A DNA stretch of 64,000 nucleotides from Sphingobacteruim zhuxiongii (GTDB taxonomy: Bacteria; Bacteroidota; Bacteroidia; Sphingobacteriales; Sphingobacteriaceae): NCBI RefSeq assembly GCF_009557615.1, contig NZ_CP045652.1, positions 3,410,001 to 3,474,000 of the forward strand, written 5' to 3'. Position numbers and translations under genes: made by a program. Shown here one piece after another: positions 8,292 through 17,562 of this stretch. The first letter of the stretch is position 1. Each line of letters starts with the position of its first letter. Below the pieces are notes generated by a model. It searched no databases and was not told the origin of the DNA. It saw nothing but the letters and a program-made list of their open reading frames with translations.

Positions 8292-10304
8292 ATGGATAGT
8301 ATTAAAGCAGCACAATTGGGAGGTAGCTATTGCAACTCCAAAACTACCTATAGTAGATTCTTAACCCGCGAGGTAAATATAGGTGATATTCCTATGGGGG
8401 CGCATCATCCGATTCGTATTCAAAGTATGACTACCGTCGATACGATGAACACCTTAGGGTCTGTCGAGCAGACAATCAAAATGGTAGATGCTGGCTGCGA
8501 ATATGTTCGTATTACAGCGCCAAGCATTAAAGAGGCGGAAAATCTAGCCAACATTAAGAATGAGCTACGGAAACGAGGTTATCAAGTGCCATTGGTTGCT
8601 GATATTCACTTTACGCCGAATGCTGCCGAGGTTGCTGCACGCATTGTTGAAAAAGTACGTGTTAATCCAGGTAATTACGCTGATAAGAAGAAATTTGATC
8701 AAATAGATTATACGGATCTTGCTTACCAAGCTGAACTAGAACGTATCTACAAAAAATTCGCTCCGCTCGTTAAAATCTGTAAAGAATATGGTACAGCGAT
8801 GCGTATTGGAACCAATCACGGTTCACTTTCAGATCGTATCATGAGCCGTTACGGTGATACACCCGAGGGAATGGTAGAATCAGCGCTAGAGTTTATGCGG
8901 ATCTGTGAGGATTTAAATTACTACAATCTTGTTGTTTCGATGAAATCCTCAAATCCTCAGGTTATGGTTCAAGCTTATCGTCTACTTGTGGAAAAGATGG
9001 TTGCCGAAAACATGAACTATCCATTACATTTAGGGGTAACAGAAGCAGGCGATGGAGAAGATGGTCGTATTAAATCAGCTGTTGGTATTGGAACCTTATT
9101 AGAGGATGGTCTTGGTGATACCGTTCGTGTTTCGTTAACCGAGGAACCAGAGAAAGAAGCTCCTGTTGCTATTGCATTGGTTAATCGCTATGCAAGACGG
9201 GAAAAGCAAATTCTGGAGACTCCACAACGTGAAATTTTACGTTTAAACAATCAGATTGATACAAAGGCCTATGAGGCTAAGGAAGTCAATGCATTTATTG
9301 GCGGTTCTTTAGTTCCACGTGTCGTTGTTGATATATCACAGAAGAACCTAAAAGATCCTTTTATTTTAAGTGATGTAGGTTATAAATACGATGCGATTTT
9401 AGACAAATATCATATGGGCGATCAGTCTGTAGATTTTGTCTATTTGGGCGACGGATTGCCCTCCTTTACAATGCCGGGCAACCTTAAACAACTTTACAAT
9501 TACGCGACTTGGTTAAAGTTAGCAGATAAAACGAATATTCATCCGGTATTTGCTCTGCAAGAGTATATCGATGCCTCGATTAAAGACCCTGTTTTAAATT
9601 TGGTTCACTTATCAAATGATGATTTAGCAGGTGAGTCTTTCTCGCAACTCCCCCTGGACGAAACGATTGTTTTTGTCTTAGAAACTACGCATGTGCATGG
9701 AATGGCTGATCAGCGCCAATTCTTTGCAAATTTACAGGAGATTGGATTAGAGAATCCTGTTATCATTAAGCGGAGTTATCCAAAGAGTGAGTTTTCTGGT
9801 CCCGTTGGCGATGTCATGAGTCCAGAGGAGCCAATTTCAAAAATCCAGTTGTATGCAGCAACAGATCTAGGAGCATTACTAATTGACGGTTTGGGCTCCG
9901 GGATTTGGATTGATAGCGAAGCCACTCCTACCGACAACCTATGCTCTATATCATTTGGAATATTACAAGCGACGCGATCTAGAATCTCTAAAACAGAGTA
10001 CATTTCCTGTCCTAGCTGTGGAAGAACACTTTTCGACCTACAAGAGACCACACAAATGGTAAGAAGTCGTACCAACCATCTAAAAGGTCTGAAGATCGCT
10101 ATTATGGGATGTATTGTGAATGGCCCAGGTGAAATGGCGGATGCGGATTATGGATATGTAGGCGCAGGACCAGATAAAATTACTCTTTACCGCAGTAAAG
10201 AAGTTGTAAAAAGGAACGTGAGTTCAGCAAAGGCTTTGGATGAACTTATCGATATCATTAAATCGGATGGTCTCTGGATAGAGGAAAACGAAGTAGGGGT
10301 CTAA
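8292..10304 (+). CDS. ispG: 4-hydroxy-3-methylbut-2-en-1-yl diphosphate synthase, long form
   Basis: MEP-pathway [4Fe-4S] enzyme that reduces MEcPP to HMBPP. At 670 residues it is the long form found in Bacteroidota, Chlamydiae and plants. That form has an extra domain (roughly residues 290-540) between the N-terminal TIM barrel and the C-terminal cluster domain. The barrel shows I-R-I-Q-S-M-T at about 41-47 and V-A-D-I-H-F at about 100-105. The cluster domain has CPSCG near 575, then GCIVNGPGEM near 613, which gives the third Cys and the conserved Glu. ispF lies about 41 kb away in this window, consistent with a complete MEP pathway. It ends with a strong bidirectional terminator. Confidence 0.95.
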   Translation: MDSIKAAQLGGSYCNSKTTYSRFLTREVNIGDIPMGAHHPIRIQSMTTVDTMNTLGSVEQTIKMVDAGCEYVRITAPSIKEAENLANIKNELRKRGYQVPLVADIHFTPNAAEVAARIVEKVRVNPGNYADKKKFDQIDYTDLAYQAELERIYKKFAPLVKICKEYGTAMRIGTNHGSLSDRIMSRYGDTPEGMVESALEFMRICEDLNYYNLVVSMKSSNPQVMVQAYRLLVEKMVAENMNYPLHLGVTEAGDGEDGRIKSAVGIGTLLEDGLGDTVRVSLTEEPEKEAPVAIALVNRYARREKQILETPQREILRLNNQIDTKAYEAKEVNAFIGGSLVPRVVVDISQKNLKDPFILSDVGYKYDAILDKYHMGDQSVDFVYLGDGLPSFTMPGNLKQLYNYATWLKLADKTNIHPVFALQEYIDASIKDPVLNLVHLSNDDLAGESFSQLPLDETIVFVLETTHVHGMADQRQFFANLQEIGLENPVIIKRSYPKSEFSGPVGDVMSPEEPISKIQLYAATDLGALLIDGLGSGIWIDSEATPTDNLCSISFGILQATRSRISKTEYISCPSCGRTLFDLQETTQMVRSRTNHLKGLKIAIMGCIVNGPGEMADADYGYVGAGPDKITLYRSKEVVKRNVSSAKALDELIDIIKSDGLWIEENEVGV

Positions 10305-10369
10305 AGAAAATCTCCATCTATGTGGAGCGTTAAAGTTTGCAATGCGAACTTCTTACTATTAAAAAATAA

Positions 10370-10393
10370 AAAAGACGCCTTCTGGCGTCTTTT
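10370..10393. terminator. Bidirectional rho-independent terminator
   Basis: A perfect 10-bp stem AAAAGACGCC/GGCGTCTTTT with a TTCT loop. It has an A tract on the left and a T tract on the right, so it serves both ispG (rightward) and the META lipoprotein gene (leftward). A small CTCCA/TGGAG hairpin precedes it at 10312-10327. Confidence 0.9.
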
Positions 10394-10433
10394 TACATAT
10401 AGTCACTTATTAACAAGTTTAGCAAATATTGTG

Positions 10434-11213
10434 TTAATTACTCTTTTTAAATCTCATCACAGCAATATCGCCAATAATTAAAGTTAGCGTATTATCGTGC
10501 ACACTAAGCACATTAACTTTCTGTAGTGTTTCGAAATATAATGCTTCTCCATTTCCCGGACAAGCCATACGAGTCGAAGCTACAGGTCCAAATTTTACAT
10601 TTCTTCCATTCACTTCTACCGAACCGTTATAGTTATTACAACCGCCTTTTCCATTCACTTTCTTTGCCCCAAGATCAAAATTGATTGTTGGCTTTCCTTG
10701 TGGAAACAATTCATTGAATGCGACATTAGATCCGTGAATGTAATCAAGTTCCCAAGTCCCTGAAAGTTCACTTTCGGTCTCTACTGCTTTGAATTTCGCT
10801 AATTCAGTCCCGCCCTTGTAAAACACTAAAAATCCATCTTCAACTGTATACTTTGTCGTTGCGTTGATTGCCTTGATTACACGCTGATCAATTTCCATAT
10901 CATCGCATGCCATCATCGTGGACATGCCTTGTGTAAATTTAATCGCACCGGCCTTCTTACTTAGTGAATAAGCTCCATTTAATGTATTACATCCACCAAC
11001 AACTGCGTAGCGATTCTCTTCAGGAAGGAAGGAAAGGTGAATAGTTCGCTTAGTGATTTCTGAAATAGCTTTCGATTCCAATTCAATCAGTTGCCATTTA
11101 TACCCTGTTAATTGCGCAATGTTACGACCATCTTCTGTCATATTTTTACTTGTTGAACAACTTGCAAACAATAATGTAAATACGGCAAGCATGCTTAAAA
11201 TAGATTGTTTCAT
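10434..11213 (-). CDS. Lipoprotein with two META domains
   Basis: Predicted outer-membrane or periplasmic lipoprotein of 259 residues. It has a signal peptide with the lipobox ending F-A-S-C (Cys19) and two tandem META/HslJ-type domains. The first spans about 35-145 (G-Y-K-W-Q-L at 37, VGGCN, MMACDD) and the second about 150-255 (G-T-W-E-L, KGGCNNYNG, RMACPG). The paired G-G-C-N and M-A-C motifs in each repeat are characteristic of META domains. HslJ in E. coli is linked to novobiocin resistance and heat shock, but no specific function can be assigned here. It is divergent from the nuo operon. Confidence 0.85.
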   Translation of the reverse strand: MKQSILSMLAVFTLLFASCSTSKNMTEDGRNIAQLTGYKWQLIELESKAISEITKRTIHLSFLPEENRYAVVGGCNTLNGAYSLSKKAGAIKFTQGMSTMMACDDMEIDQRVIKAINATTKYTVEDGFLVFYKGGTELAKFKAVETESELSGTWELDYIHGSNVAFNELFPQGKPTINFDLGAKKVNGKGGCNNYNGSVEVNGRNVKFGPVASTRMACPGNGEALYFETLQKVNVLSVHDNTLTLIIGDIAVMRFKKSN

Positions 11214-11422
11214 ATATAACCTTTATTAAATTCTTCTATTAATACCTTAATTGATACGATTAGTTTTAGCAATACGCTACACAAACTTTGTAATTTTGAA
11301 TAACTAATAGGCGAAATGCAACGATTCTGCCCTATCAGCGTTATGCAAATAGCACGCCAATAAATAATCTACCAAGTTGGTATATTTTTTTATTTAGTAT
11401 CGCTTATTTGCCTCGATTTACG

Positions 11423-11430
11423 TATGTTTG
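11423..11430 (+). promoter_or_regulatory. -7 promoter box (TATGTTTG) of the nuoH-N operon
   Basis: Exact TAnnTTTG match 31 nt before the nuoH start, in a 248-bp gap with a divergent gene on the other side. It suggests that nuoH is the first gene of its own transcript. The -33 element is not clear. Confidence 0.5.
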
Positions 11431-11461
11431 TAGCTAATTAAGAATTATTCTAAGAAGCAGC

Positions 11462-12535
11462 TTGGACTCCTTATTCATTTATATTCTTGTACCTGTAGCC
11501 ATATTTTCATTTATTGCGCTATTCACGCTTTTTGCAGTTTATGCAGAGCGTAAGATTGCGGGTTTCGTACAAGATCGATTAGGCCCCATGGAAACAGGAA
11601 AATATGGTTTACTTCAAACTATAGCTGATATTCTGAAGCTCCTTCAAAAAGAGCTAATCACTCCTGCTGCTGCTGATCGAATTTTATTCGCAATCGCTCC
11701 TATCGTTATTTTTGTCGCCGTCTTTATCGGTTTCAGTGTTGTTCCCTGGGCTTCTGACTTTATGCCTTCTAATGTTAACACGGGATTATTCTTTTTAATG
11801 GCCGTGGTTTCGATTGATGCAATAGGCATTTTGATGGCCGGATGGGGTTCAAACAATAAGTATTCACTTCTAGGATCAATACGAGCTATTTCTCAGATGA
11901 TTTCTTATGAATTGCCTGTAGGACTTACATTGATTTCTGCGGTCATGATTACGCAGACACTTAATTTAAATGATATCGCCTTAGGACAGGGAATACTGTC
12001 AACACAAGATATATATTTCTTAGGTTTTTGGAAAGTAAATGATGTTGGTGGTCTTTTGGCTTGGAATATTTTTCAAGCACCTCATTTATTGATCAGCTAT
12101 CTTATATTTTTCATTGCTACACTGGCCGAATGTAATCGAGCACCGTTCGATATTCCAGAGGCCGAAAGTGAACTTATTGGCGGATTCCATACCGAATACG
12201 GAGGGATTCGATTTGCATTTATCTTTTTGGCGGAATACGCCATGATGTTTTTAGTTGCAATGCTTGGCGTTGTAATTTTCTTAGGTGGTTGGAATACACC
12301 ACTTCCAAATATTGGTATAGTTCGACTAGCCGACTGGACAACGGGATTATATTGGGGAATCTTTTGGACCTTGATTAAATCGCTGATCATAGTTGCTATT
12401 CAAATCTGGATACGATGGACTCTTCCACGTTTTCGTGCCGATCAATTAATGACTTTGTGTTGGAAAATCTTGATTCCAGTAGCCTTCATTTGTATGGCAA
12501 TTTCTGGAATTTGGAGAATAATGGTAATGATATAA
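11462..12535 (+). CDS. nuoH: NADH-quinone oxidoreductase subunit H
   Basis: Membrane subunit of complex I that forms the quinone-binding chamber with the peripheral arm. The 357 residues contain about eight or nine membrane helices. It has AERKIAGFVQDRLGP at about 28-42, the conserved cytoplasmic loop, and N-R-A-P-F-D-I-P-E-A-E-S-E-L-I-G-G-F-H-T-E-Y near 225-245 with the acidic cluster needed for quinone coupling. Translation appears to start at TTG 11462, since no in-frame ATG precedes the first helix. It is the first gene of a seven-gene operon. Subunits A-G are not upstream, which is unusual. Confidence 0.95.
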   Translation: MDSLFIYILVPVAIFSFIALFTLFAVYAERKIAGFVQDRLGPMETGKYGLLQTIADILKLLQKELITPAAADRILFAIAPIVIFVAVFIGFSVVPWASDFMPSNVNTGLFFLMAVVSIDAIGILMAGWGSNNKYSLLGSIRAISQMISYELPVGLTLISAVMITQTLNLNDIALGQGILSTQDIYFLGFWKVNDVGGLLAWNIFQAPHLLISYLIFFIATLAECNRAPFDIPEAESELIGGFHTEYGGIRFAFIFLAEYAMMFLVAMLGVVIFLGGWNTPLPNIGIVRLADWTTGLYWGIFWTLIKSLIIVAIQIWIRWTLPRFRADQLMTLCWKILIPVAFICMAISGIWRIMVMI

Positions 12536-12536
12536 G

Positions 12537-13100
12537 GTGATAGTAAAGACGACTATACAAGGACTTTTGACTGCTTTAAAGGGGCTGACGCTTACCATTA
12601 AACACCTTTTTAATGCGCGTACCTCTCGGAAAACAAAAGATATTAGAAACCCTAACTATTTTTCTGAGCAGGATGGGGTGACAACTGTTCAATTTCCAAA
12701 GGAGAAGATGCCTATCCCTGAAGTTGCTCGCTATCAATTAGAGGTCGAGATTGATGATTGTATCGTCTGCGATCTTTGTGCTAAAGCCTGCCCAGTAGAT
12801 TGTATTGCAATTGAATCAATAAAAGCAACGGAAGCAATTGGCAAAACTTCGGATGGTAGCGTGAAACGACTATATGCCGCGCAATTTGATATTGACATGG
12901 CGAAATGCATGTACTGTGGCCTGTGTACTGTTGTTTGTCCCACAGAATGTATCACCATGACCGATCAATATGACAAGAGCACAACGAAATTAACGGATTT
13001 GATATACGGCTTTTCAGAGATGAGCGAAGAAGAAATCTCGAAAAGAAAATTAGAATGGACCAAGTTTCAAGCTGAAAAGGAGGCGGCTAAATCAAAATAA
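12537..13100 (+). CDS. nuoI: NADH-quinone oxidoreductase subunit I
   Basis: Peripheral-arm ferredoxin-like subunit of complex I carrying clusters N6a and N6b. The 187 residues contain two 4Fe-4S motifs, CIVCDLCAKACP at about 78-89 and CMYCGLCTVVCP at about 122-133. The start is GTG at 12537, 1 nt after the nuoH stop. It has an extended N-terminus of about 70 residues and a charged C-terminal tail (K/E-rich). It overlaps nuoJ by one base (TAATG). Confidence 0.95.
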   Translation: MIVKTTIQGLLTALKGLTLTIKHLFNARTSRKTKDIRNPNYFSEQDGVTTVQFPKEKMPIPEVARYQLEVEIDDCIVCDLCAKACPVDCIAIESIKATEAIGKTSDGSVKRLYAAQFDIDMAKCMYCGLCTVVCPTECITMTDQYDKSTTKLTDLIYGFSEMSEEEISKRKLEWTKFQAEKEAAKSK

Positions 13101-13642
13101 TGGAATTAGCTTTTTTTTACGCGTTCGCCGCTTTGGCGATTGGTTCTGCCCTACTCATTGTTAGCTTAAAGAACACTGCACGAGCTTTATTTCTATTTTT
13201 TGTGATGTTGTTTGCGATGGCGGGATTGTTTTTATTTGCCCTTGCTGATTTTGTTGCGATCACACAAATCTTAGTCTATGTTGGAGGTGTATTGATCTTA
13301 ATGATCTTTGCCTTTATGCTTTCCAACAAAGAGCTCCTTGCAGACCTTCAGAATACGAATCGCCAATTCTTATCTCTGCCCAATTGGCAATCACTACTAT
13401 TAGCAATTGGATTTTTTGCAGTATTGATCTATGGAATTTGGGAGTGGCAACAAAATACACCAATTTGGATAACAGAGAATATTCGTTCAGGCGAAATCAT
13501 AAAATCTTCAGATAATAATATTCAGAATCTAGGCGTACACTTTATGACGAAGTATTTACTTCCATTTGAAGTAATCTCAATCTTTCTATTAGTTGCCTTA
13601 ATTGGTGCTGCGCACCTTTCTAGAAAGGAGGATCAGGCTTGA
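13100..13642 (+). CDS. nuoJ: NADH-quinone oxidoreductase subunit J
   Basis: Membrane-arm subunit of complex I, 180 residues with about five helices. The helix-3 region G-G-V-L-I-L-M-I-F-A-F-M-L (about 62-74) is the conserved pi-bulge segment of NuoJ. It overlaps both neighbours: TAATG with nuoI and the 4-nt TTGA with nuoK. This indicates translational coupling. Confidence 0.93.
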   Translation: MELAFFYAFAALAIGSALLIVSLKNTARALFLFFVMLFAMAGLFLFALADFVAITQILVYVGGVLILMIFAFMLSNKELLADLQNTNRQFLSLPNWQSLLLAIGFFAVLIYGIWEWQQNTPIWITENIRSGEIIKSSDNNIQNLGVHFMTKYLLPFEVISIFLLVALIGAAHLSRKEDQA

Positions 13643-13944
13643 TTACCATAACACACTTTCTGATTGTTTCTGCCATTTTATTCAGTATTGGCCTTTATGC
13701 TATTATCGCTAAGCGTAATGCTATTATGATATTGATAGGTATCGAATTAATTATCAATGCTGCGATATTGAACTTTGTCGCTTTCGGGAAATATGACAAA
13801 GTCAATTATGCTGGACAGATCTTCGCTTTATTTGCTATTGTTTTAGCAGCAGCTGCAGTTGCAGTTGGTTTAGCGATTATTTTGACAGTATATAGAAAAT
13901 ACAAAACTATCAATCCTGATAAAATAACCGACTTGAGAGACTAA
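13639..13944 (+). CDS. nuoK: NADH-quinone oxidoreductase subunit K
   Basis: Small membrane-arm subunit (MrpC-like), 101 residues and three helices, matching the family length. The conserved glutamate in helix 2 lies in the segment I-G-I-E-L-I-I-N-A-A at about 33-42. It starts at TTG 13639, overlapping the nuoJ stop by 4 nt, and its own stop overlaps the nuoL ATG. Confidence 0.94.
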   Translation: MITITHFLIVSAILFSIGLYAIIAKRNAIMILIGIELIINAAILNFVAFGKYDKVNYAGQIFALFAIVLAAAAVAVGLAIILTVYRKYKTINPDKITDLRD

Positions 13945-15947
13945 TGTCTATTTTGGAGAACATATCGCCTATTTATGCCGCTATTATAGTGGTCGCTTTG
14001 CCGTTCGCAGCTTTTATCATTCAGGCTATATTGGGTAAAAAATCTCAGTCGGGAAACATATCGTTGATAGCGATATCCTTGAGTACCTTAATCAGTTTGG
14101 TTTTTGTATTTGCAGAGATATGGCAGAATATTCCGCGAAGCGCCACACAACCTTGGTTTACTATTGGTGTAAACACCTTTACGGTAGGTATTCTATTAAA
14201 TAATTTGACGGTGCTAATGCAGCTCATCGTTTGTGTTATCGCATTGCCTGTCCACATTTACTCTCGATCCTACATGAAAGGCGATCCTGGCATACATCGC
14301 TATTGGATGTATCTAAGTTTATTTTGCTTTGCCATGCTAGGTCTTACTATTTCCAAGAACCTCTTCATGATGTATATCTTTTGGGAGTTGGTGGGATTTG
14401 CGTCTTATTTACTTATCGGATTTTGGTTTACTAAAGAAAGCGCTGTTCAAGCGAATAAGAAAGCTTTTCTCATCAATAGAATTGGTGACCTTGGATTCTT
14501 GATTGGAATTGCCTGTGTATTCACCATGTACGGCAGTTTAGATTTAGTGGAATTATTTGGAAAGGAAGGCTTATTTTACGAAAAGCATATTGACAATCCT
14601 GTCTTAATAAGTATGGCTGGACTCGGCTTTTTCCTTGGTGCAATGGCTAAATCAGCTCAATTTCCATTACATGTTTGGTTACCCGATGCCATGGAAGGCC
14701 CAACAGCGGTATCCTCACTGATCCACGCTGCTACGATGGTTGCCGCAGGTATATTTTTGCTGAGCAGTGTATTTCCGCTATTCAATCAAACCGTCCTACT
14801 ATGCATAGCGGTTATCGGAGCAATTACCGCTGCGCTATCTGCTTATTTTGCGCTCGCCCAAACCGATATCAAAAGAATATTAGCCTTCTCTACCATATCT
14901 CAATTAGGATTTATGATGGTCGCTATTGGCGTAGGCGCATGGGATGCAGCAATGTTCCATCTCGTTACTCACGCATTTTTTAAATGTCTTCTATTCTTAG
15001 GAGCTGGTGCTGTTATCCATGAAATGGCGCATTTGAAGCATGATTCTCAACTAGATTTTGATCCTCAAAACATCAACAATATGGGCGGATTAAGAAAATA
15101 TATGCCCAAAACATTTATCCTGATGTGCATTGCATCTTTAGCGTTAGCCGGTTTTCCATTAACTTCAGGTTTTCTATCTAAAGACGCAATCCTTATTTCG
15201 ACATTCGAATGGGCAATAGAACAAGGGCCGGCTTATTTGCTTATCCCGATTACTTTAACCCTTGTGAGCATCTTAACAGCCTTCTATATCGGAAGATTGA
15301 TATTTAAAGTATTCTTCGGAAGTTTCAAGTTGAACTTAGCCCATGTGTCTTTACACGATGCAAATAAAACGATGCTATGGCCAATGACATTCTTAGGTGT
15401 ATGTTCATTGTTTTTCGTTTTTTCTCTGAATCCGATATCCTATCATGAGGCGAAGATCTTGAATGGCTTCTATGTGGATTATGGGTTTGCAGAAATACAT
15501 AGCTTACATATCCTTATTCCTATTGGATTAACATTAGCAAGTACGTTAGCGTGGATTATTGGATGGAAGTGGTATGTGAAGGGCAACTACCCGTTGAACG
15601 CAAATGGGAAAGCAATAACCTTTTCATTGAATCAAGGATATATCAATCAGTTTTACCAAAACACATTTGTTGAAGGAACGTTGAAATTAAGTAAAGGTTT
15701 GTATTGGTTTGACAGAACGATTATCGACGGACTGGTAAATCTTTTAGGAACAGTAGTTCAATCAATGGGGCGAATGTCCGCATGGATTGACAAATACATT
15801 GTTGATGGATTCATCAATACGCTTGGGCAAACCACCTACTATATCGGACACTTGCTACGTTGGGTACAAAATGGACGATTGCAAAACTACTTAGGTTTTG
15901 CCTTTACGGTTTTATTAATTGGAATAATTTATTTGATATTAACATAA
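13944..15947 (+). CDS. nuoL: NADH-quinone oxidoreductase subunit L
   Basis: Largest antiporter-like proton-pumping subunit of complex I, 667 residues with about 16 membrane helices and the lateral amphipathic helix near the C-terminus. The core has the conserved W-E-L-V-G-F-A-S-Y-L-L-I-G-F-W segment at about 146-160, with the key Glu. The P-L-H-V-W-L-P-D-A-M-E-G-P-T-P-like motif is at about 240-255, and the Lys/His residues of the broken helices follow. It overlaps nuoK by one base, and nuoM starts 1 nt after its stop. Confidence 0.95.
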   Translation: MSILENISPIYAAIIVVALPFAAFIIQAILGKKSQSGNISLIAISLSTLISLVFVFAEIWQNIPRSATQPWFTIGVNTFTVGILLNNLTVLMQLIVCVIALPVHIYSRSYMKGDPGIHRYWMYLSLFCFAMLGLTISKNLFMMYIFWELVGFASYLLIGFWFTKESAVQANKKAFLINRIGDLGFLIGIACVFTMYGSLDLVELFGKEGLFYEKHIDNPVLISMAGLGFFLGAMAKSAQFPLHVWLPDAMEGPTAVSSLIHAATMVAAGIFLLSSVFPLFNQTVLLCIAVIGAITAALSAYFALAQTDIKRILAFSTISQLGFMMVAIGVGAWDAAMFHLVTHAFFKCLLFLGAGAVIHEMAHLKHDSQLDFDPQNINNMGGLRKYMPKTFILMCIASLALAGFPLTSGFLSKDAILISTFEWAIEQGPAYLLIPITLTLVSILTAFYIGRLIFKVFFGSFKLNLAHVSLHDANKTMLWPMTFLGVCSLFFVFSLNPISYHEAKILNGFYVDYGFAEIHSLHILIPIGLTLASTLAWIIGWKWYVKGNYPLNANGKAITFSLNQGYINQFYQNTFVEGTLKLSKGLYWFDRTIIDGLVNLLGTVVQSMGRMSAWIDKYIVDGFINTLGQTTYYIGHLLRWVQNGRLQNYLGFAFTVLLIGIIYLILT

Positions 15948-15948
15948 G

Positions 15949-17553
15949 ATGGGACTATTATCCTTACTTATTTTCTTACCCCTATTGGCTGTCGTTGGCA
16001 TCTTGGTTATACCAAACCGATTCAGTCAAAGCTATAAGTATATTGCGTTGATTATTACGCTTGTTCAGCTAATACTATCTGGTTATATCTATAGTCAATA
16101 CAATCCGAATATTGCTGGTTTTAATCAGCTCTCAGGTTACCAATTTGTTGAACAGCTACCTTGGATACGTTTGGATCTAGGATCTATTGGCAAGCTGGAA
16201 ATCGATTATTTCCTAGCGGTTGATGGATTCTCACTACCGCTATTAATATTAAGTTCCTTTGTGATGTTGATGGCCGTTGGTGCCTCGTGGAACATGACTA
16301 AAAGTAGAAAGGGATATTTTGCTTTATTAATGCTGTTGAACACAGCGGTTATGGGGATATTCTGTGCGCTAGACTTATTCCTTTTCTATGTATTCTACGA
16401 GGTCATGTTATTGCCTCTTTACTTCTTAATTGGTATATGGGGTGGTGCGCGACGCGAATATGCTGCAATCAAATTCTTCCTTTATACCCTATTCGGGTCT
16501 GTTTTTATGCTTTTGGTCATCGTGGGACTTTACTTCTCGGTAACCAATCCACATACAGGTGCTCATACGTTTAACATGTTGTACATGATGAACCCAGAGA
16601 ATTATGTCAATGGTTCATTCTTCGATTTTCTAGCGAATAGTAACGAAGTTTTCGGCATTCCTGCCCGTATGATTGGCTTTATCGTGATGTTTGTTGCGTT
16701 TGCCATTAAGATTCCGATTGTTCCATTACATACTTGGTTGCCAGATGCTCACGTGGAAGCACCAACGCCAGTATCCATAATTCTTGCTGGTATTCTATTA
16801 AAAATCGGTGGCTACGGTATTATTAGAATTTGTATTGGTATTTTTCCAGATGCAGCTGTTGAAGCGAATTTCTGGCTTGCTTTAATAGGTGTTATTTCTA
16901 TAATTTATGGCGCTTTAAATGCAATAGCACAAACAGATCTAAAGCGTATGATTGCTTATTCCTCGGTATCACACATGGGATTTGTACTATTGGGAATCTC
17001 AGCATTAACCGCAGAAGGTATGTCTGGTGCGATGTTCCAAATGGTTAGTCATGGTTTTCTATCGGCAGCACTATTCTTTCTAGTTGGCGTAATTTATGAT
17101 CGCGTACATGATCGATTTATATACAATTTCAGAGGTCTAGCGTCTCTAATGCCAAAATATACAGCCTATGTAGCGATTGCCTTCTTTGCGTCCTTAGGAT
17201 TACCGGGATTTTCAGCATTTATCGGCGAAGCTTTTGTTATCATTGGCACATTCAATGCCGAATCTGTCGGTACCGGTATCCCGCGTTGGATGGCGATCTT
17301 TGGATCGATTGGGATCTTGTTAAGTGCGGCTTATTTCTTATGGACTTTACAACGGATGTTTTTTGGGGAGACACGTTTAAAAGGTGGCGAAACATGGGCA
17401 AAGGAGTTGACTGACTTAACGCTTAGAGAGCAACTGATACTTTTCCCAGCATTAACTTTAGCCTTATTGTTAGGTATCATGCCTTCCTTAATTTTTGAAC
17501 CAATGAATAGTTCCGTAATCAGCTTATTAAGCTTGGTATCTAACTATTTCTAG
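15949..17553 (+). CDS. nuoM: NADH-quinone oxidoreductase subunit M
   Basis: Antiporter-like proton-pumping subunit of complex I, 534 residues with about 14 helices. It shows F-Y-E-V-M-L-L-P-L-Y-F-L-I-G at about 149-162 with the key Glu, P-L-H-T-W-L-P-D-A-H-V-E-A-P-T near 260-275, and F-S-A-F-I-G-E-A-F near 422-430. It sits between nuoL and nuoN with 1- and 9-nt gaps. Confidence 0.95.
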   Translation: MGLLSLLIFLPLLAVVGILVIPNRFSQSYKYIALIITLVQLILSGYIYSQYNPNIAGFNQLSGYQFVEQLPWIRLDLGSIGKLEIDYFLAVDGFSLPLLILSSFVMLMAVGASWNMTKSRKGYFALLMLLNTAVMGIFCALDLFLFYVFYEVMLLPLYFLIGIWGGARREYAAIKFFLYTLFGSVFMLLVIVGLYFSVTNPHTGAHTFNMLYMMNPENYVNGSFFDFLANSNEVFGIPARMIGFIVMFVAFAIKIPIVPLHTWLPDAHVEAPTPVSIILAGILLKIGGYGIIRICIGIFPDAAVEANFWLALIGVISIIYGALNAIAQTDLKRMIAYSSVSHMGFVLLGISALTAEGMSGAMFQMVSHGFLSAALFFLVGVIYDRVHDRFIYNFRGLASLMPKYTAYVAIAFFASLGLPGFSAFIGEAFVIIGTFNAESVGTGIPRWMAIFGSIGILLSAAYFLWTLQRMFFGETRLKGGETWAKELTDLTLREQLILFPALTLALLLGIMPSLIFEPMNSSVISLLSLVSNYF

Positions 17554-17562
17554 ATTTTAGGA